Source: Treponema sp. (lineage in GTDB: Bacteria; Spirochaetota; Spirochaetia; Treponematales; Breznakiellaceae). Taken from it: a stretch of DNA of 19,652 nucleotides. Location: positions 1-19,652 of the forward strand of contig JAISPH010000175.1 of NCBI GenBank assembly GCA_031275035.1. The letters run 5' to 3'. Made by a program: the position numbers and the translations under genes. The notes under the pieces were generated by a model. It did not search any database. It saw only the letters and a list, made by a program, of their open reading frames with translations, and was not told the origin of the DNA. The stretch's first letter is position 1, and every line of letters begins with the position of its first letter. Positions 1-7,580 of the stretch are shown in pieces.

Positions 1-52
1 CATTGTCAGGCTTGCCAAGGACGAGAAAATCGGCCTTTTTGAGGGCGTGTAG
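1..52 (+). CDS. rplW: 50S ribosomal protein L23, C-terminal end (partial)
   Basis: Only the last 16 codons and the TAG stop at 50-52 are in the window, read in the frame beginning at base 2. The peptide IVRLAKDEKIGLFEGV has the ending of L23, where an 'AIV.L...D.I.FFEGV'-type tail is common. Its place 13 bases before rplB is the standard L23-L2 order of the S10 operon. L23 sits at the peptide exit tunnel and is the docking site for trigger factor and SRP; that is family knowledge, since the binding region lies outside the window. Confidence 0.85.
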   Translation, partial: IVRLAKDEKIGLFEGV

Positions 53-65
53 GGGATAGGGAAAA

Positions 66-896
66 ATGGGGATTAAGACATACAAGCCCATTACCGCGGG
101 AATGCGGCAGTGGACCAGCCTGGATAACTCGGAACTTACCAAGCATGTGAAGCCGGAAAAGTCCCTTACATCCGGCCGATCGGAAAAGGCGGGCCGGGAT
201 TCCCGGGGACGTATCAGTGTACGCCACAAGGGCGGCGGCCATAAACGGCTGTACCGTACCATCGATTTTAAGCGGGATAAGGTGGGTATTCCCGGCAAGG
301 TGGCATCCATAGAATACGATCCTAACCGTAGTTCCAACATCGCCCTAATTAAATATGTGGACGGCGAAAAACGTTATATCATCGCCCCCAAGGGCCTGGT
401 GGTAAATGCCCGGGTTGTCAGCGGTCCTAACGCGCCCATCGATATTGGCAATACCCTGCCCCTGGAAAACATACCCCTGGGGTTTACCGTTCACAATATC
501 GAGCTTACTCTGGGCCGGGGCGGTCAAATGGCCCGGTCTGCGGGGACAGGGGCCCTTATTGCCGCCAAAGAAGGGGATTATGTGACCCTTAAACTCCCCT
601 CCGGCGAGATGCGGATGATCTTTAAGAAATGTTCCGCCACGATTGGCGTGGTGGGCAACGAAGATCACATGAATGTTTCTCTGGGTAAGGCGGGCCGTAA
701 ACGTTGGCTGGGTGTGCGCCCCACGGTTCGCGGCATGGCCATGAACCCTGTTGATCATCCCCATGGGGGCGGCGAGGGAAAGAACAAGGGTATTCACCCG
801 GTAAGTCCCTGGGGCCAGCCTACCAAGGGCTATAAAACCAGAAAAAAGCATAAACCGTCATCCCGGTTTATTGTGAGTCGTGGGAAGAAAAAGTAG
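66..896 (+). CDS. rplB: 50S ribosomal protein L2
   Basis: Full-length L2 (276 aa; family usually 270-280). It is a primary 23S rRNA-binding protein needed for subunit joining and peptidyl transferase activity. The sequence shows the family start [13 protein letters not shown], the central OB/SH3-like core, and the signature [18 protein letters not shown] at about 221-238. His231 in that stretch corresponds to the functionally important histidine of L2 (His229 in E. coli numbering). The C-terminus is strongly basic (SRGKKK). The ATG at 66 follows the rplW stop by 13 bases with a GGGGATAGGG purine tract upstream. It is the second gene visible in the S10 section. Nothing is missing or unusual. 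Confidence 0.99.
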   Translation: MGIKTYKPITAGMRQWTSLDNSELTKHVKPEKSLTSGRSEKAGRDSRGRISVRHKGGGHKRLYRTIDFKRDKVGIPGKVASIEYDPNRSSNIALIKYVDGEKRYIIAPKGLVVNARVVSGPNAPIDIGNTLPLENIPLGFTVHNIELTLGRGGQMARSAGTGALIAAKEGDYVTLKLPSGEMRMIFKKCSATIGVVGNEDHMNVSLGKAGRKRWLGVRPTVRGMAMNPVDHPHGGGEGKNKGIHPVSPWGQPTKGYKTRKKHKPSSRFIVSRGKKK

Positions 897-943
897 GGAA
901 CGCCGGCGCGGTATCTGCCGGGGAATTTTGTGAGGAGTTAAGG

Positions 944-1222
944 GTGTCAAGGTCCATTAAGAAGGGGCCCTTCATCGAGAAGAGCCTGTACAAGAAGGTG
1001 CTGGAAATAAGCAAGGCCGGGGACAGGAAAATGATTAAGACCTATTCCCGTTGTTCCACCATCATCCCCGAAATGGTCGGCGGGACTATATCCGTATACA
1101 ACGGGAAAACTTGGGTTCCTGTGTACATCACGGAAAACCTTGTAGGTCATAAGCTTGGCGAATTTGCCCCCACCCGGATTTTCCGTGGCCATGGCGGTTC
1201 GGATAAAAAAGCGGCAAAGTAA
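944..1222 (+). CDS. rpsS: 30S ribosomal protein S19
   Basis: S19, 92 aa, the normal family length. It forms the head of the 30S subunit with S13 and contacts the A-site finger of 23S rRNA. Recognised from the start [14 protein letters not shown] and the block [22 protein letters not shown], which includes the conserved [11 protein letters not shown] motif. Translation starts at GTG 944, supported by a strong Shine-Dalgarno GAGGAG at 932-937 six bases upstream. The preceding 47-base gap contains a small CCGGC/GCCGG hairpin (903-921), which is not assigned a function. Confidence 0.99.
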   Translation: MSRSIKKGPFIEKSLYKKVLEISKAGDRKMIKTYSRCSTIIPEMVGGTISVYNGKTWVPVYITENLVGHKLGEFAPTRIFRGHGGSDKKAAK

Positions 1223-1234
1223 CAGGAAAGAAAT

Positions 1235-1603
1235 ATGGCGGAAAAAAGTGGCTATAGGGCCATAAGCAAGTATCTAATCGCGTCGCCCTTTAAGCTTCGG
1301 CCTGTGGCGGATATGATTCGCCGTAAGCCTTACCCGGAGGCGATTTCCCTGCTTGATAATATGCCTCACAAGGGGGCCCGGCTTATTGGGAAGGCGGTAA
1401 AATCCGCCGCCGCCGCCGCCCTGGGCCAAAACAAGCAGCTTGACGAGGATATGCTCTATGTGCGGGTTGTGCTGGTTGATGAAGGCCCCCGGATGAAGCG
1501 GATTTGGTTTCGTGCCCGGGGCAGGGCCGATATGCTCCTTAAAAGAATGTGCCACATCACAGTGGTAGTGGATGAGACCGCGCGGGCCTCCGGTTCGCGT
1601 TAA
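1235..1603 (+). CDS. rplV: 50S ribosomal protein L22
   Basis: L22, 122 aa. Its globular domain lies on the subunit surface and a long beta-hairpin lines the exit tunnel, where macrolide-resistance mutations arise in other bacteria. Visible family features are SPFKLRPVADMIRRKPYPEAISLL near the N-terminus, the AVKSAAAAA helix, and the hairpin segment GPRMKRIWFRARGRADMLLKRMCHITVVV. The sequence ends in a short ASGSR tail. It starts at ATG 1235, 12 bases after rpsS, with AGGAAAG as ribosome-binding site. It lies in the canonical order between S19 and S3. Confidence 0.99.
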   Translation: MAEKSGYRAISKYLIASPFKLRPVADMIRRKPYPEAISLLDNMPHKGARLIGKAVKSAAAAALGQNKQLDEDMLYVRVVLVDEGPRMKRIWFRARGRADMLLKRMCHITVVVDETARASGSR

Positions 1604-1618
1604 AGGCGGGAGAATAAG

Positions 1619-2329
1619 GTGGGACAAAAAGTAAACCCGACCGGGTTGCGGCTTGGAATAAACAAAACCTGGGGTTCCAGGTGGTATGCGGATCCTAAAG
1701 AATACGCCGATACCCTTCACGAGGATATTAAACTCCGAAAATTTATTACGGATATGCCGGAAACCAGGGGCGCCGATATTGCGGAGCTGGAAATTATCCG
1801 GCATCCCCAGCGGATTACCATCACCATCCATACCGCCCGGCCGGGGGTCATCATCGGGCTGAAGGGCGCCAACATCGAAAAGATCGGCGCGGAGTTGCAG
1901 AAACACGTAAGTAAAAAGATCCAGATAAAAATTAAAGAAGTGCGGAACGCTGATAACAATGCCCAGATCGTTGCCCAGAACATTGCCCGCCAGCTTTTGG
2001 CCCGTTCAAGTTTCAGACGGACCATGAAACAGGCCATAACTAATGCCATCAAAAAAGGAAATGCCCAGGGCGTTAAAGTGCGGCTTTCCGGCCGGCTGGG
2101 GGGGGCCGAAATGTCCCGGACGGAAGAAGCCAAGGAAGGACGGATACCCCTGCATACCCTGCGGGCGGACATCGATTTCGGCTTTGCCGAGGCCCATACC
2201 ACCTTTGGTTCCATCGGCGTAAAGGTCTGGGTTTACAACGGCATGAAATACGGTAAAGAACCCAAGGAAGATGCTGGCGCCCTGATACGCAAACGGCGGG
2301 ATCGTGTAGGTATGGGGGCAAGGAGTTAA
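1619..2329 (+). CDS. rpsC: 30S ribosomal protein S3
   Basis: S3, 236 aa, within family range. It forms part of the mRNA entry channel and helicase centre of the 30S subunit with S4 and S5. The start [13 protein letters not shown] is diagnostic. A type II KH domain follows, with its GxxG loop at residues 80-83 (IIGLKG, where most S3 have a K or R in place of the L). The C-terminal S3 domain contains [12 protein letters not shown] and the block [17 protein letters not shown]. Translation begins at GTG 1619 with GGGAG at 1608-1612. The stop lies two bases before the rplP start, suggesting translational coupling. Confidence 0.99.
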   Translation: MGQKVNPTGLRLGINKTWGSRWYADPKEYADTLHEDIKLRKFITDMPETRGADIAELEIIRHPQRITITIHTARPGVIIGLKGANIEKIGAELQKHVSKKIQIKIKEVRNADNNAQIVAQNIARQLLARSSFRRTMKQAITNAIKKGNAQGVKVRLSGRLGGAEMSRTEEAKEGRIPLHTLRADIDFGFAEAHTTFGSIGVKVWVYNGMKYGKEPKEDAGALIRKRRDRVGMGARS

Positions 2330-2331
2330 CT

Positions 2332-2757
2332 ATGCTGAGCCCTAAACGTGTTAAATTCCGCAAAGTACAGCGTGGTAATATGCCCGGTAATGCTACCCGG
2401 GGCAATAGGGTGGTTTTTGGCGATTATGCCCTGGTGGCAATGGACCGGATGTGGATCACTAACCGGCAGATCGAAGCGGCCCGTATCGCCCTGAACCGCC
2501 ATGTTAAGCGGGGGGGCAAGATCTGGATTCGTATTTATCCCGATAAGCCTTATTCCAAGAAACCGGCGGAAACCCGCATGGGCAAAGGAAAAGGGGCCCC
2601 GGAATATTGGGTGGCGGTGGTAAAGCCCGGAACGGTGATGTTTGAACTTGGGGGGATTGAAAAGGCGATTGCGGAGGAGGCGATGATCCTGGCGGGATCC
2701 AAACTTCCAATAAAGACTAAATTTGTGGCCCGTTCTGATATGGAACTGGGTATTTAG
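2332..2757 (+). CDS. rplP: 50S ribosomal protein L16
   Basis: L16, 141 aa, close to the usual 136-144. It sits near the A-site tRNA elbow and 5S rRNA and is essential for 50S maturation. Signatures are the start [11 protein letters not shown] and the motif [19 protein letters not shown] at residues 82-100. The arginine in RMGKGKG is the position that is hydroxylated in E. coli L16; whether that happens here is unknown. AAGGAG at 2321-2326, inside the end of rpsC, serves the ATG at 2332. Confidence 0.99.
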   Translation: MLSPKRVKFRKVQRGNMPGNATRGNRVVFGDYALVAMDRMWITNRQIEAARIALNRHVKRGGKIWIRIYPDKPYSKKPAETRMGKGKGAPEYWVAVVKPGTVMFELGGIEKAIAEEAMILAGSKLPIKTKFVARSDMELGI

Positions 2758-2774
2758 CCGGGCGTGGGAAAAAT

Positions 2775-2990
2775 ATGAAGAATTCATTTAAGAGTCTGAG
2801 CTTTCCCGAGCTTAAAGCAAAGCGGGACGAACTTAGCCGGAAGTATATGGAATTCCGGTTTCAGATGGTTATTGGCCATGTGGATAACCCCCTGCAGAAG
2901 CGTACCATGCGCCGGCAGCTTGCGCGGCTTAATACCCTGATTCGGCAGCATGAAATCGCGGAACGGTCACAGGCGGCGGAGGCGAAATAA
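2775..2990 (+). CDS. rpmC: 50S ribosomal protein L29
   Basis: L29, 71 aa, a two- to three-helix protein beside L23 at the exit tunnel. It fits the family by length, by the pattern [22 protein letters not shown], and by the C-terminal [17 protein letters not shown], which matches the family's 'R..IARI.T...E' helix. The last base of its TAA stop (2988-2990) is the first base of the rpsQ ATG, so the two reading frames overlap by one base and are probably translationally coupled. Confidence 0.97.
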   Translation: MKNSFKSLSFPELKAKRDELSRKYMEFRFQMVIGHVDNPLQKRTMRRQLARLNTLIRQHEIAERSQAAEAK

Positions 2991-3253
2991 TGTCAGAAGC
3001 GGCGGTTAAGACTAAGAAAGAATTTGTCGGTATCGTAAAAAGCGATAAGATGGAGAAAACGATTGTGGTTGCCGTGGAGACAACCGCCCTCCATCCTTTA
3101 TACAAAAAATATGTGCGGCGGATTAAGAAACTTAAGGCCCACGATGAGACTAACGACGCAAAGACGGGTGACCGGGTCAGGGTTGTTGAATGCCGGCCCA
3201 TCAGCAAGGAAAAGTGTTGGAAACTCGCGGAAATTATTGAGCGGGCGAAGTAG
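2990..3253 (+). CDS. rpsQ: 30S ribosomal protein S17
   Basis: S17, 87 aa, an OB-fold primary 16S rRNA-binding protein important for early 30S assembly. Family features are the core [17 protein letters not shown], then [19 protein letters not shown], and the loop [24 protein letters not shown] nine-residue leader, MSEAAVKTK, precedes the core. The start at ATG 2990 overlaps the rpmC stop by one base. Confidence 0.99.
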   Translation: MSEAAVKTKKEFVGIVKSDKMEKTIVVAVETTALHPLYKKYVRRIKKLKAHDETNDAKTGDRVRVVECRPISKEKCWKLAEIIERAK

Positions 3254-3273
3254 GACACGGGGAGCGCGGGAAA

Positions 3274-3645
3274 ATGGTCCAGGTGGAGACATTTCTGAAT
3301 GTGGCGGATAATTCAGGAGCCAAAACAGTACAGTGTATCAAAGTTCTGGGCGGTTCCAAACGGAAATATGCCGGGATTGGCGATATTATCGTCGTGGCGG
3401 TGAAGGATGCTCTTCCTACATCGACAATTAAGAAGGGTTCCGTTGAAAAGGCGGTGGTGGTCAGGACCCATAAAGAATACCGCCGGCCCGACGGTACGTA
3501 TATCCGCTTCGATGACAACGCCTGTGTCATAATTGACGCGGTGCTTAATCCCAAAGGGAAACGGATATTTGGGCCGGTGGCCCGGGAACTGCGGGAGAGG
3601 GGCGATTTTATGAAGATCGTATCCCTGGCCCCCGAAGTGCTCTAG
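3274..3645 (+). CDS. rplN: 50S ribosomal protein L14
   Basis: L14, 123 aa, the standard length. It forms intersubunit bridges and is the docking site for the silencing factor RsfS in other bacteria. Diagnostic stretches are [16 protein letters not shown] at the N-terminus, [17 protein letters not shown], and the C-terminal [29 protein letters not shown]. The ATG at 3274 follows a GGGAG tract. It opens the spc section in the usual order L14-L24-L5-S14-S8-L6. Confidence 0.99.
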   Translation: MVQVETFLNVADNSGAKTVQCIKVLGGSKRKYAGIGDIIVVAVKDALPTSTIKKGSVEKAVVVRTHKEYRRPDGTYIRFDDNACVIIDAVLNPKGKRIFGPVARELRERGDFMKIVSLAPEVL

Positions 3646-3654
3646 GAGTTAATC

Positions 3655-3993
3655 ATGGCTGAAGCGGTTCATAAATTTAAGCTGAAGGTCGAAGATACCG
3701 TCCAGGTGATCACCGGCAAAGACAAGGGCAAGCGCGGGCGGATATTAAAGATCCTGCGTGATAAAGACCGGGTTGTTGTGGAAGGGGTAAATATTGTCAA
3801 AAAGGCGCGGAAGCGCCGGAATCAGCAGGACCGAGGGGGGATTGTGGAAGTTGAGGCCCCAATCCACAGTTCTAATGTGATGGTCGTGTGTAAGAAATGC
3901 GGTCCCACCCGGATTGGATATAAACTGGAGAAAAATCCTGAAGGGAAGTTTAATAAAACCAGGATTTGTAAAAAATGCGGAGAGGCTTTGTGA
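3655..3993 (+). CDS. rplX: 50S ribosomal protein L24, zinc-ribbon form
   Basis: L24, 112 aa, an assembly initiator protein that binds the 5' domain of 23S rRNA. The KOW motif is visible at about residues 13-45 ([22 protein letters not shown]). After the [10 protein letters not shown] segment the C-terminus carries two CxxC pairs, Cys79/Cys82 and Cys105/Cys108, which form a likely zinc ribbon; E. coli L24 lacks this. It starts at ATG 3655 with AGGAG just upstream. The last base of its TGA stop (3991-3993) is the first base of the proposed rplE ATG. Confidence 0.98.
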   Translation: MAEAVHKFKLKVEDTVQVITGKDKGKRGRILKILRDKDRVVVEGVNIVKKARKRRNQQDRGGIVEVEAPIHSSNVMVVCKKCGPTRIGYKLEKNPEGKFNKTRICKKCGEAL

Positions 3994-4544
3994 TGGGCGA
4001 CTACGAACCAAGGCTTAAAAAAATATACCGGGACTCGGTGGCCCCGGAACTCTTTAAGGAGTTTGGTTACACTTCGGTCATGCAGATTCCAAGGCTGGTA
4101 AAAATCGTGGTGAGCATGGGCGTGGGCGAGGCTCTGCAAAACAAGAAATTTCTGGATGCCGCAATCGACGATCTTACCCTGATTACCGGCCAAAAGGCCG
4201 TTAAGACCAAAGCCCGGAAGAGTATTGCCAACTTCAAGATCAGGACCGGCCAGGAGATCGGTGCCAAGGTGACGTTGCGGGGCACGAGGATGTATGAATT
4301 TTTTGACCGGCTTGTGAACGTGGCCCTTCCCCGGGTTAAAGACTTTAGGGGGATCAATCAAAATGCCTTTGACGGGCACGGGAATTATTCCCTGGGTATT
4401 ACTGAGCAGATTATCTTTCCAGAAATTGACTTTGATAAAATTGAGCGGATTGCCGGGCTTAATGTCGTTATTGTAACCACCGCAAGAACCGATGCGGAGG
4501 CTAAGGCCTTCCTTGGTAAGTTCGGTATGCCTTTCCGGAGGTAG
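3993..4544 (+). CDS. rplE: 50S ribosomal protein L5
   Basis: L5, 183 aa from the chosen start. It binds 5S rRNA and forms bridge B1b to S13. Family features are the start [23 protein letters not shown], the [16 protein letters not shown] block, the glycine-rich [15 protein letters not shown], and the region [17 protein letters not shown]. An in-frame ATG at 3975 would add six residues (MRRGFV) and overlap rplX by 19 bases. ATG 3993 is preferred because it makes a one-base TGATG overlap with the rplX stop and leaves GGAG at a usable distance. Start confidence is moderate; identity is certain. Confidence 0.97.
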   Translation: MGDYEPRLKKIYRDSVAPELFKEFGYTSVMQIPRLVKIVVSMGVGEALQNKKFLDAAIDDLTLITGQKAVKTKARKSIANFKIRTGQEIGAKVTLRGTRMYEFFDRLVNVALPRVKDFRGINQNAFDGHGNYSLGITEQIIFPEIDFDKIERIAGLNVVIVTTARTDAEAKAFLGKFGMPFRR

Positions 4545-4552
4545 GAGGTACC

Positions 4553-4738
4553 ATGGCAAGAAAAGCAATGATCATTAAGGCGTTGCGGACGCCAAAATAT
4601 AAAACAAGAAAAGTGAACCGCTGCAGAATCTGCGGAAGGGCTCGGGGGTATCTGCGGAAGTATGAAATGTGCCGTCTTTGTTTCCGCAAGCTGGCGAGCG
4701 AGGGTCTTATTCCCGGTGTCACTAAATCAAGTTGGTAA
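4553..4738 (+). CDS. rpsN: 30S ribosomal protein S14, type Z (zinc-binding)
   Basis: Short S14, 61 aa, a 30S head protein. It belongs to the zinc-binding type (often called type Z) because it is about 61 rather than about 100 residues long and has two CxxC pairs, Cys24/Cys27 and Cys40/Cys43, in the pattern [23 protein letters not shown]. The ending [11 protein letters not shown] is the typical S14 tail. It starts at ATG 4553, with GGAGG upstream overlapping the end of rplE. No cysteine-free paralogue is seen in the window. Confidence 0.99.
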   Translation: MARKAMIIKALRTPKYKTRKVNRCRICGRARGYLRKYEMCRLCFRKLASEGLIPGVTKSSW

Positions 4739-4753
4739 GGCAGGAGAACAAGG

Positions 4754-5152
4754 ATGAGTGTTTCTGATCCTGTTGCGGACATGCTGACAAAAATCCGGAA
4801 TGCCGGAATGGCAAAGCACGAAAAGGTTGATATCCCCACCTCTAAGCTTAAGCTTGAAATTGTCAAGATTTTGAAGACAGAGGGATATATCAAGAATTTT
4901 AAGAAGGCGAACCAGGATGGCGCTAATGTGATCAGGGTATTCCTGAAATACGATGATCAGACTATCCCGATAATTCACGGTATCGAGAAGGTATCTAAAC
5001 CTGGGCGTCGCGTGTATATGGGCTATAAGAGCATGCCCAGGGTTTATAACGGATATGGCACCCTTATCGTTTCCACGTCCATGGGGGTGACTACCGGTAA
5101 GAAGGCCGCCGAGAAAAAGGTAGGCGGAGAGATCATCTGTACGGTTTGGTGA
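4754..5152 (+). CDS. rpsH: 30S ribosomal protein S8
   Basis: S8, 132 aa, a primary 16S rRNA-binding protein. In E. coli it is also the translational repressor of the spc operon, acting at an mRNA site near rplE. Whether that holds here cannot be read from the sequence. Family signatures are [16 protein letters not shown] at the N-terminus and the C-terminal block [31 protein letters not shown], which contains the conserved STS(K/M)G turn. ATG 4754 is preceded by GGAGAACAAGG. Confidence 0.99.
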   Translation: MSVSDPVADMLTKIRNAGMAKHEKVDIPTSKLKLEIVKILKTEGYIKNFKKANQDGANVIRVFLKYDDQTIPIIHGIEKVSKPGRRVYMGYKSMPRVYNGYGTLIVSTSMGVTTGKKAAEKKVGGEIICTVW

Positions 5153-5161
5153 GGGATACTT

Positions 5162-5701
5162 ATGTCACGTATTGGGAAAATACCGGTCAAGGTCCCCAAT
5201 GGGGTCAAGGTCAGTTTCCAGGACAATGTTATGATCGTAGAAGGCCCAAAGGGGAAACTTTCTCAAAAATTTCACCCGGTGGTTACCTTCGAAGACAAGG
5301 GCGAGGAAATTGTCGTGGGCCGGCTGAACGAAGAGAAGCAAACCGTGGCTTACCACGGGCTTTACAGGAATCTGCTTAATAACATGGTGATCGGGGTTTC
5401 CTCTGGTTTTACCAGGGCCCTTATTATCACCGGGGTTGGCTACCGGGCGGAAGTTCAGGGTAAAATTCTTAGTATGAGCCTGGGCTATTCGTCCGATGTG
5501 TATGTCGGTATTCCTGACGGGCTTGCCGTTACCGCGGATGCGCAGGGTAAGGTTGTGATCACCGGGATCGACAAACAGCAGGTGGGCGAATTTGCTTCCC
5601 AAGTCCGTAAACTCCGTGTTCCCGAGCCTTATAAGGGTAAGGGTATCAGGTACGAAGACGAGCAGATTAGAAGGAAGGTTGGTAAGTCAGGTGTTAAATA
5701 G
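5162..5701 (+). CDS. rplF: 50S ribosomal protein L6
   Basis: L6, 179 aa, two tandem copies of an RNA-binding fold near the sarcin-ricin loop and factor-binding site. Visible markers are the start [45 protein letters not shown], and the C-terminal signature [26 protein letters not shown], in which [10 protein letters not shown] is the L6 motif. ATG 5162 follows rpsH by nine bases. It is followed by an unusually long 133-base gap with hairpins before rplR. Confidence 0.99.
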   Translation: MSRIGKIPVKVPNGVKVSFQDNVMIVEGPKGKLSQKFHPVVTFEDKGEEIVVGRLNEEKQTVAYHGLYRNLLNNMVIGVSSGFTRALIITGVGYRAEVQGKILSMSLGYSSDVYVGIPDGLAVTADAQGKVVITGIDKQQVGEFASQVRKLRVPEPYKGKGIRYEDEQIRRKVGKSGVK

Positions 5702-5834
5702 CGGGGCCGTTTATTTGGGGAACCTTCAAACGGTTCTCCGTCAATAATTTGAGTCTGTCCACGATGTGTTTATTACGGACAGGCACTAATTCGATACGAT
5801 TGCTTTGCAATCGCTGTAGGGAGTTGTCAAGATA
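5702..5834 (+). promoter_or_regulatory. Hairpin-rich rplF-rplR intergenic region
   Basis: This is the longest gap inside the operon. It holds three consecutive predicted stem-loops. The first is 5717-5739, GGGGAACC paired with GGTTCTCC (8 pairs, one wobble). The second is 5753-5784, GTCTGTCC paired with GGACAGGC around a 16-base loop. The third is 5797-5813, a perfect CGATTGC/GCAATCG stem with a TTT loop. No U-run follows any of them, so none looks like a complete intrinsic terminator. No small ORF or tRNA was recognised. It may be an RNA-processing or ribosomal-protein-binding region; that is inference. Confidence 0.5.
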
Positions 5835-6197
5835 ATGCTGCGAAAAATGCTTGAAAAGGATCGGAAACGACTGAAGAGGAAGATCCATATCCGCAAGCGG
5901 ATCTCCGGCACCGCCGCCCGGCCCCGGATGACCGTATTTCGGAGCAACCGGGCCCTGTCGGTACAGGTCATTGATGATACCAAGGGGCATACCCTGGTTT
6001 CTATTTCCTCTTTGGAAGAGGCTTTTCGGAGCCTTAAGGTGACGGTAGAAGGGGCGGGGCAGCTTGGGGAAGAAATGGGGAAACGGCTCCTGGAAAAGAG
6101 TATTACCACTGTGGTTTTTGACAGAAACGGGTATCTTTATCATGGAGTGATTAAAGCGTTAGCCGATGGAACCCGGAAGGCCGGGGTCCAGTTCTAG
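5835..6197 (+). CDS. rplR: 50S ribosomal protein L18
   Basis: L18, 120 aa, the normal length. It binds 5S rRNA and helps deliver it to the 50S subunit with L5. The protein begins with a basic helix ([23 protein letters not shown]). The family core follows: [24 protein letters not shown], the GHTLVSISS strand, and the C-terminal [30 protein letters not shown] 5835 has a GGGAG tract (5819-5823) at a slightly long spacing of 11 bases. It is the first gene after the hairpin-bearing gap. Confidence 0.99.
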   Translation: MLRKMLEKDRKRLKRKIHIRKRISGTAARPRMTVFRSNRALSVQVIDDTKGHTLVSISSLEEAFRSLKVTVEGAGQLGEEMGKRLLEKSITTVVFDRNGYLYHGVIKALADGTRKAGVQF

Positions 6198-6205
6198 GGG
6201 GCGAA

Positions 6206-6883
6206 ATGGAAAACGGACAAGACAAGGATTCTGTGCTGCCTGCCGGCGGGGAACCGGTCTCAAAGGCCGATTCGGAGCTTAAAACCGAGCCTGTTAAGGC
6301 GGAGATTATCAAAAGCGGTTCGGAATACGGTGGTGAAGGCAGACGATTTGAAGGCCGGGGACGACGGGATGGCCGGGATCGGGACCGAAACCGGGATGGG
6401 GCCGATAAGAAATACGTCGAAAAGCTGGTAAAGCTGAACCGGACCGCCAAAGTCCAAAAAGGCGGCCGCCGGTTTTCATTTTCCGCCCTTACGGTCATTG
6501 GAGACCGGAAAGGCAATGTGGGCTATGGATTCGGCAAGGCGAATGATGTTTCCGAGGCGATCCGCAAGAGCATTGATAAGGCGGAGCGGAACATGATGAA
6601 GCTGCCCGTGAAAAACGGAACCATTCCCCATGAGATAATCGGGATATTTAAGGCATCGCGGGTTATTTTGAAACCCGCGTGTTCTGGGACGGGGATCATC
6701 GCCGGCGGCCCGGTTCGGGCGATCATGGAGGCCGGAGGCGTCACCGATGTGTTAAGTAAGTCCACCGGCGCTTCGAGTCAGTACAATGTGGTTAAGGCAA
6801 CGTTCAGCGGAATTGGGAAACTGATGGACGCGAAGGTGATTGCCAAGAACCGGGGCAAATCGTTGAGTGAGATGTGGGGTTGA
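6206..6883 (+). CDS. rpsE: 30S ribosomal protein S5 with long charged N-terminal extension
   Basis: S5 forms part of the mRNA entry site and governs decoding accuracy. At 225 aa it is longer than the usual 160-175. Recognisable S5 begins near residue 70 ([23 protein letters not shown]) and continues with the dsRBD-like [19 protein letters not shown] and the C-terminal [26 protein letters not shown] domain. Residues 1-66 are extra: an acidic/polar half, then an arginine/aspartate/glycine-rich stretch at about 45-65 ([16 protein letters not shown] type) that is probably disordered. The only plausible start is ATG 6206, eight bases after rplR with a GGGGG tract upstream. No in-frame ATG or GTG with a good ribosome-binding site was seen near residue 66. 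Confidence 0.97.
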   Translation: MENGQDKDSVLPAGGEPVSKADSELKTEPVKAEIIKSGSEYGGEGRRFEGRGRRDGRDRDRNRDGADKKYVEKLVKLNRTAKVQKGGRRFSFSALTVIGDRKGNVGYGFGKANDVSEAIRKSIDKAERNMMKLPVKNGTIPHEIIGIFKASRVILKPACSGTGIIAGGPVRAIMEAGGVTDVLSKSTGASSQYNVVKATFSGIGKLMDAKVIAKNRGKSLSEMWG

Positions 6884-6887
6884 GGGT

Positions 6888-7073
6888 ATGGCGCGGAAAA
6901 TTCGGATTCGCCTGACGCGGAGCGTCATTAAAGCCCTCCCTAAGCAGAGGGCCACGGTGCGTTCCCTGGGGCTGCGGAAAATTGGTTCGACGAATGAGAT
7001 TGCAGCGACTCCCGCTGTGCTGGGGATGGTGAAAGTAGTTTCCCACCTGGTTTCCGTGGAAGATCCTTCCTGA
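6888..7073 (+). CDS. rpmD: 50S ribosomal protein L30
   Basis: L30, 61 aa, a small alpha/beta protein of the 50S subunit that binds 23S rRNA. Family pattern: KIRIRLTRSVIKALPKQRATVRSLGLRKIGS, where the LGLRKI turn is diagnostic. ATG 6888 is chosen over an upstream in-frame ATG at 6867 that would overlap rpsE by 17 bases and add the non-conserved MRCGVEG. The chosen start lies five bases after the rpsE TGA, and the GTGGGGTTGAGGG tract supplies a weak ribosome-binding site. Confidence 0.98.
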   Translation: MARKIRIRLTRSVIKALPKQRATVRSLGLRKIGSTNEIAATPAVLGMVKVVSHLVSVEDPS

Positions 7074-7106
7074 TGCCTAAGGGTGGCTGGAGTGAGGAGA
7101 TAAAAA

Positions 7107-7577
7107 ATGCACGATTTTAATTTACATGCCCCCGAAGGCGCCAATAAGAAAAAACGGATTGTGGGCCGTGGTCAGGGATCGGGCCGGGGTACGACGGCGG
7201 GCAAGGGAAACAAGGGGCAAAAATCCCGGTCAGGGGGGAAAACCTACATAGGTTTTGAGGGCGGCCAGATGCCTTTGTACCGCCGCTTGGCCCAGCGGGG
7301 TTTTTCCAATTTTCCCTTTAAAAAAGAAGTGCAGATTGTCAACCTGGGGGAGATTGAGCGGCGTTATGGGGATTCTGAAACCGTAAGCCTGGAAACCCTG
7401 ATTAAAAAGGGGATTGTAAAGGGAACGGCCCCGGTTAAAGTGCTTGCCAATGGGGACATAACTAAGAATCTTACTTTTGCGGTCTCCTCGGTTTCCGCGG
7501 CCGCGAAAGAGAAGATCGAGAAAGCCGGAGGATCGGTTTCCCTGAACGGCGGCAAGATATCCGAAAAGCAGGAATGA
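7107..7577 (+). CDS. rplO: 50S ribosomal protein L15
   Basis: L15, 156 aa, a late-assembly 50S protein with a long basic N-terminal arm. The arm carries the family pattern KKKRIVGRGQGSGRGTTAGKGNKGQKSRSG at about 14-45. It is followed by FEGGQMPLYRRLAQRGFSNFPFKKE and a compact C-terminal domain ending in a glycine-rich VEKAGGSVSLNGG-like segment. ATG 7107 follows GTGAGGAGA, a strong ribosome-binding site. Only three bases separate its stop from secY. Confidence 0.99.
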   Translation: MHDFNLHAPEGANKKKRIVGRGQGSGRGTTAGKGNKGQKSRSGGKTYIGFEGGQMPLYRRLAQRGFSNFPFKKEVQIVNLGEIERRYGDSETVSLETLIKKGIVKGTAPVKVLANGDITKNLTFAVSSVSAAAKEKIEKAGGSVSLNGGKISEKQE

Positions 7578-7580
7578 TCC

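Noticed and set aside
345..851. 168-residue minus-strand frame inside rplB
   Set aside because: It is antisense to a fully conserved L2 gene and has no ribosome-binding site; a shadow frame.
5717..5813. tRNA-like or small RNA gene in the rplF-rplR gap
   Set aside because: The GGTTC segment recalls a T-arm, but no acceptor stem, anticodon arm or CCA end can be arranged.
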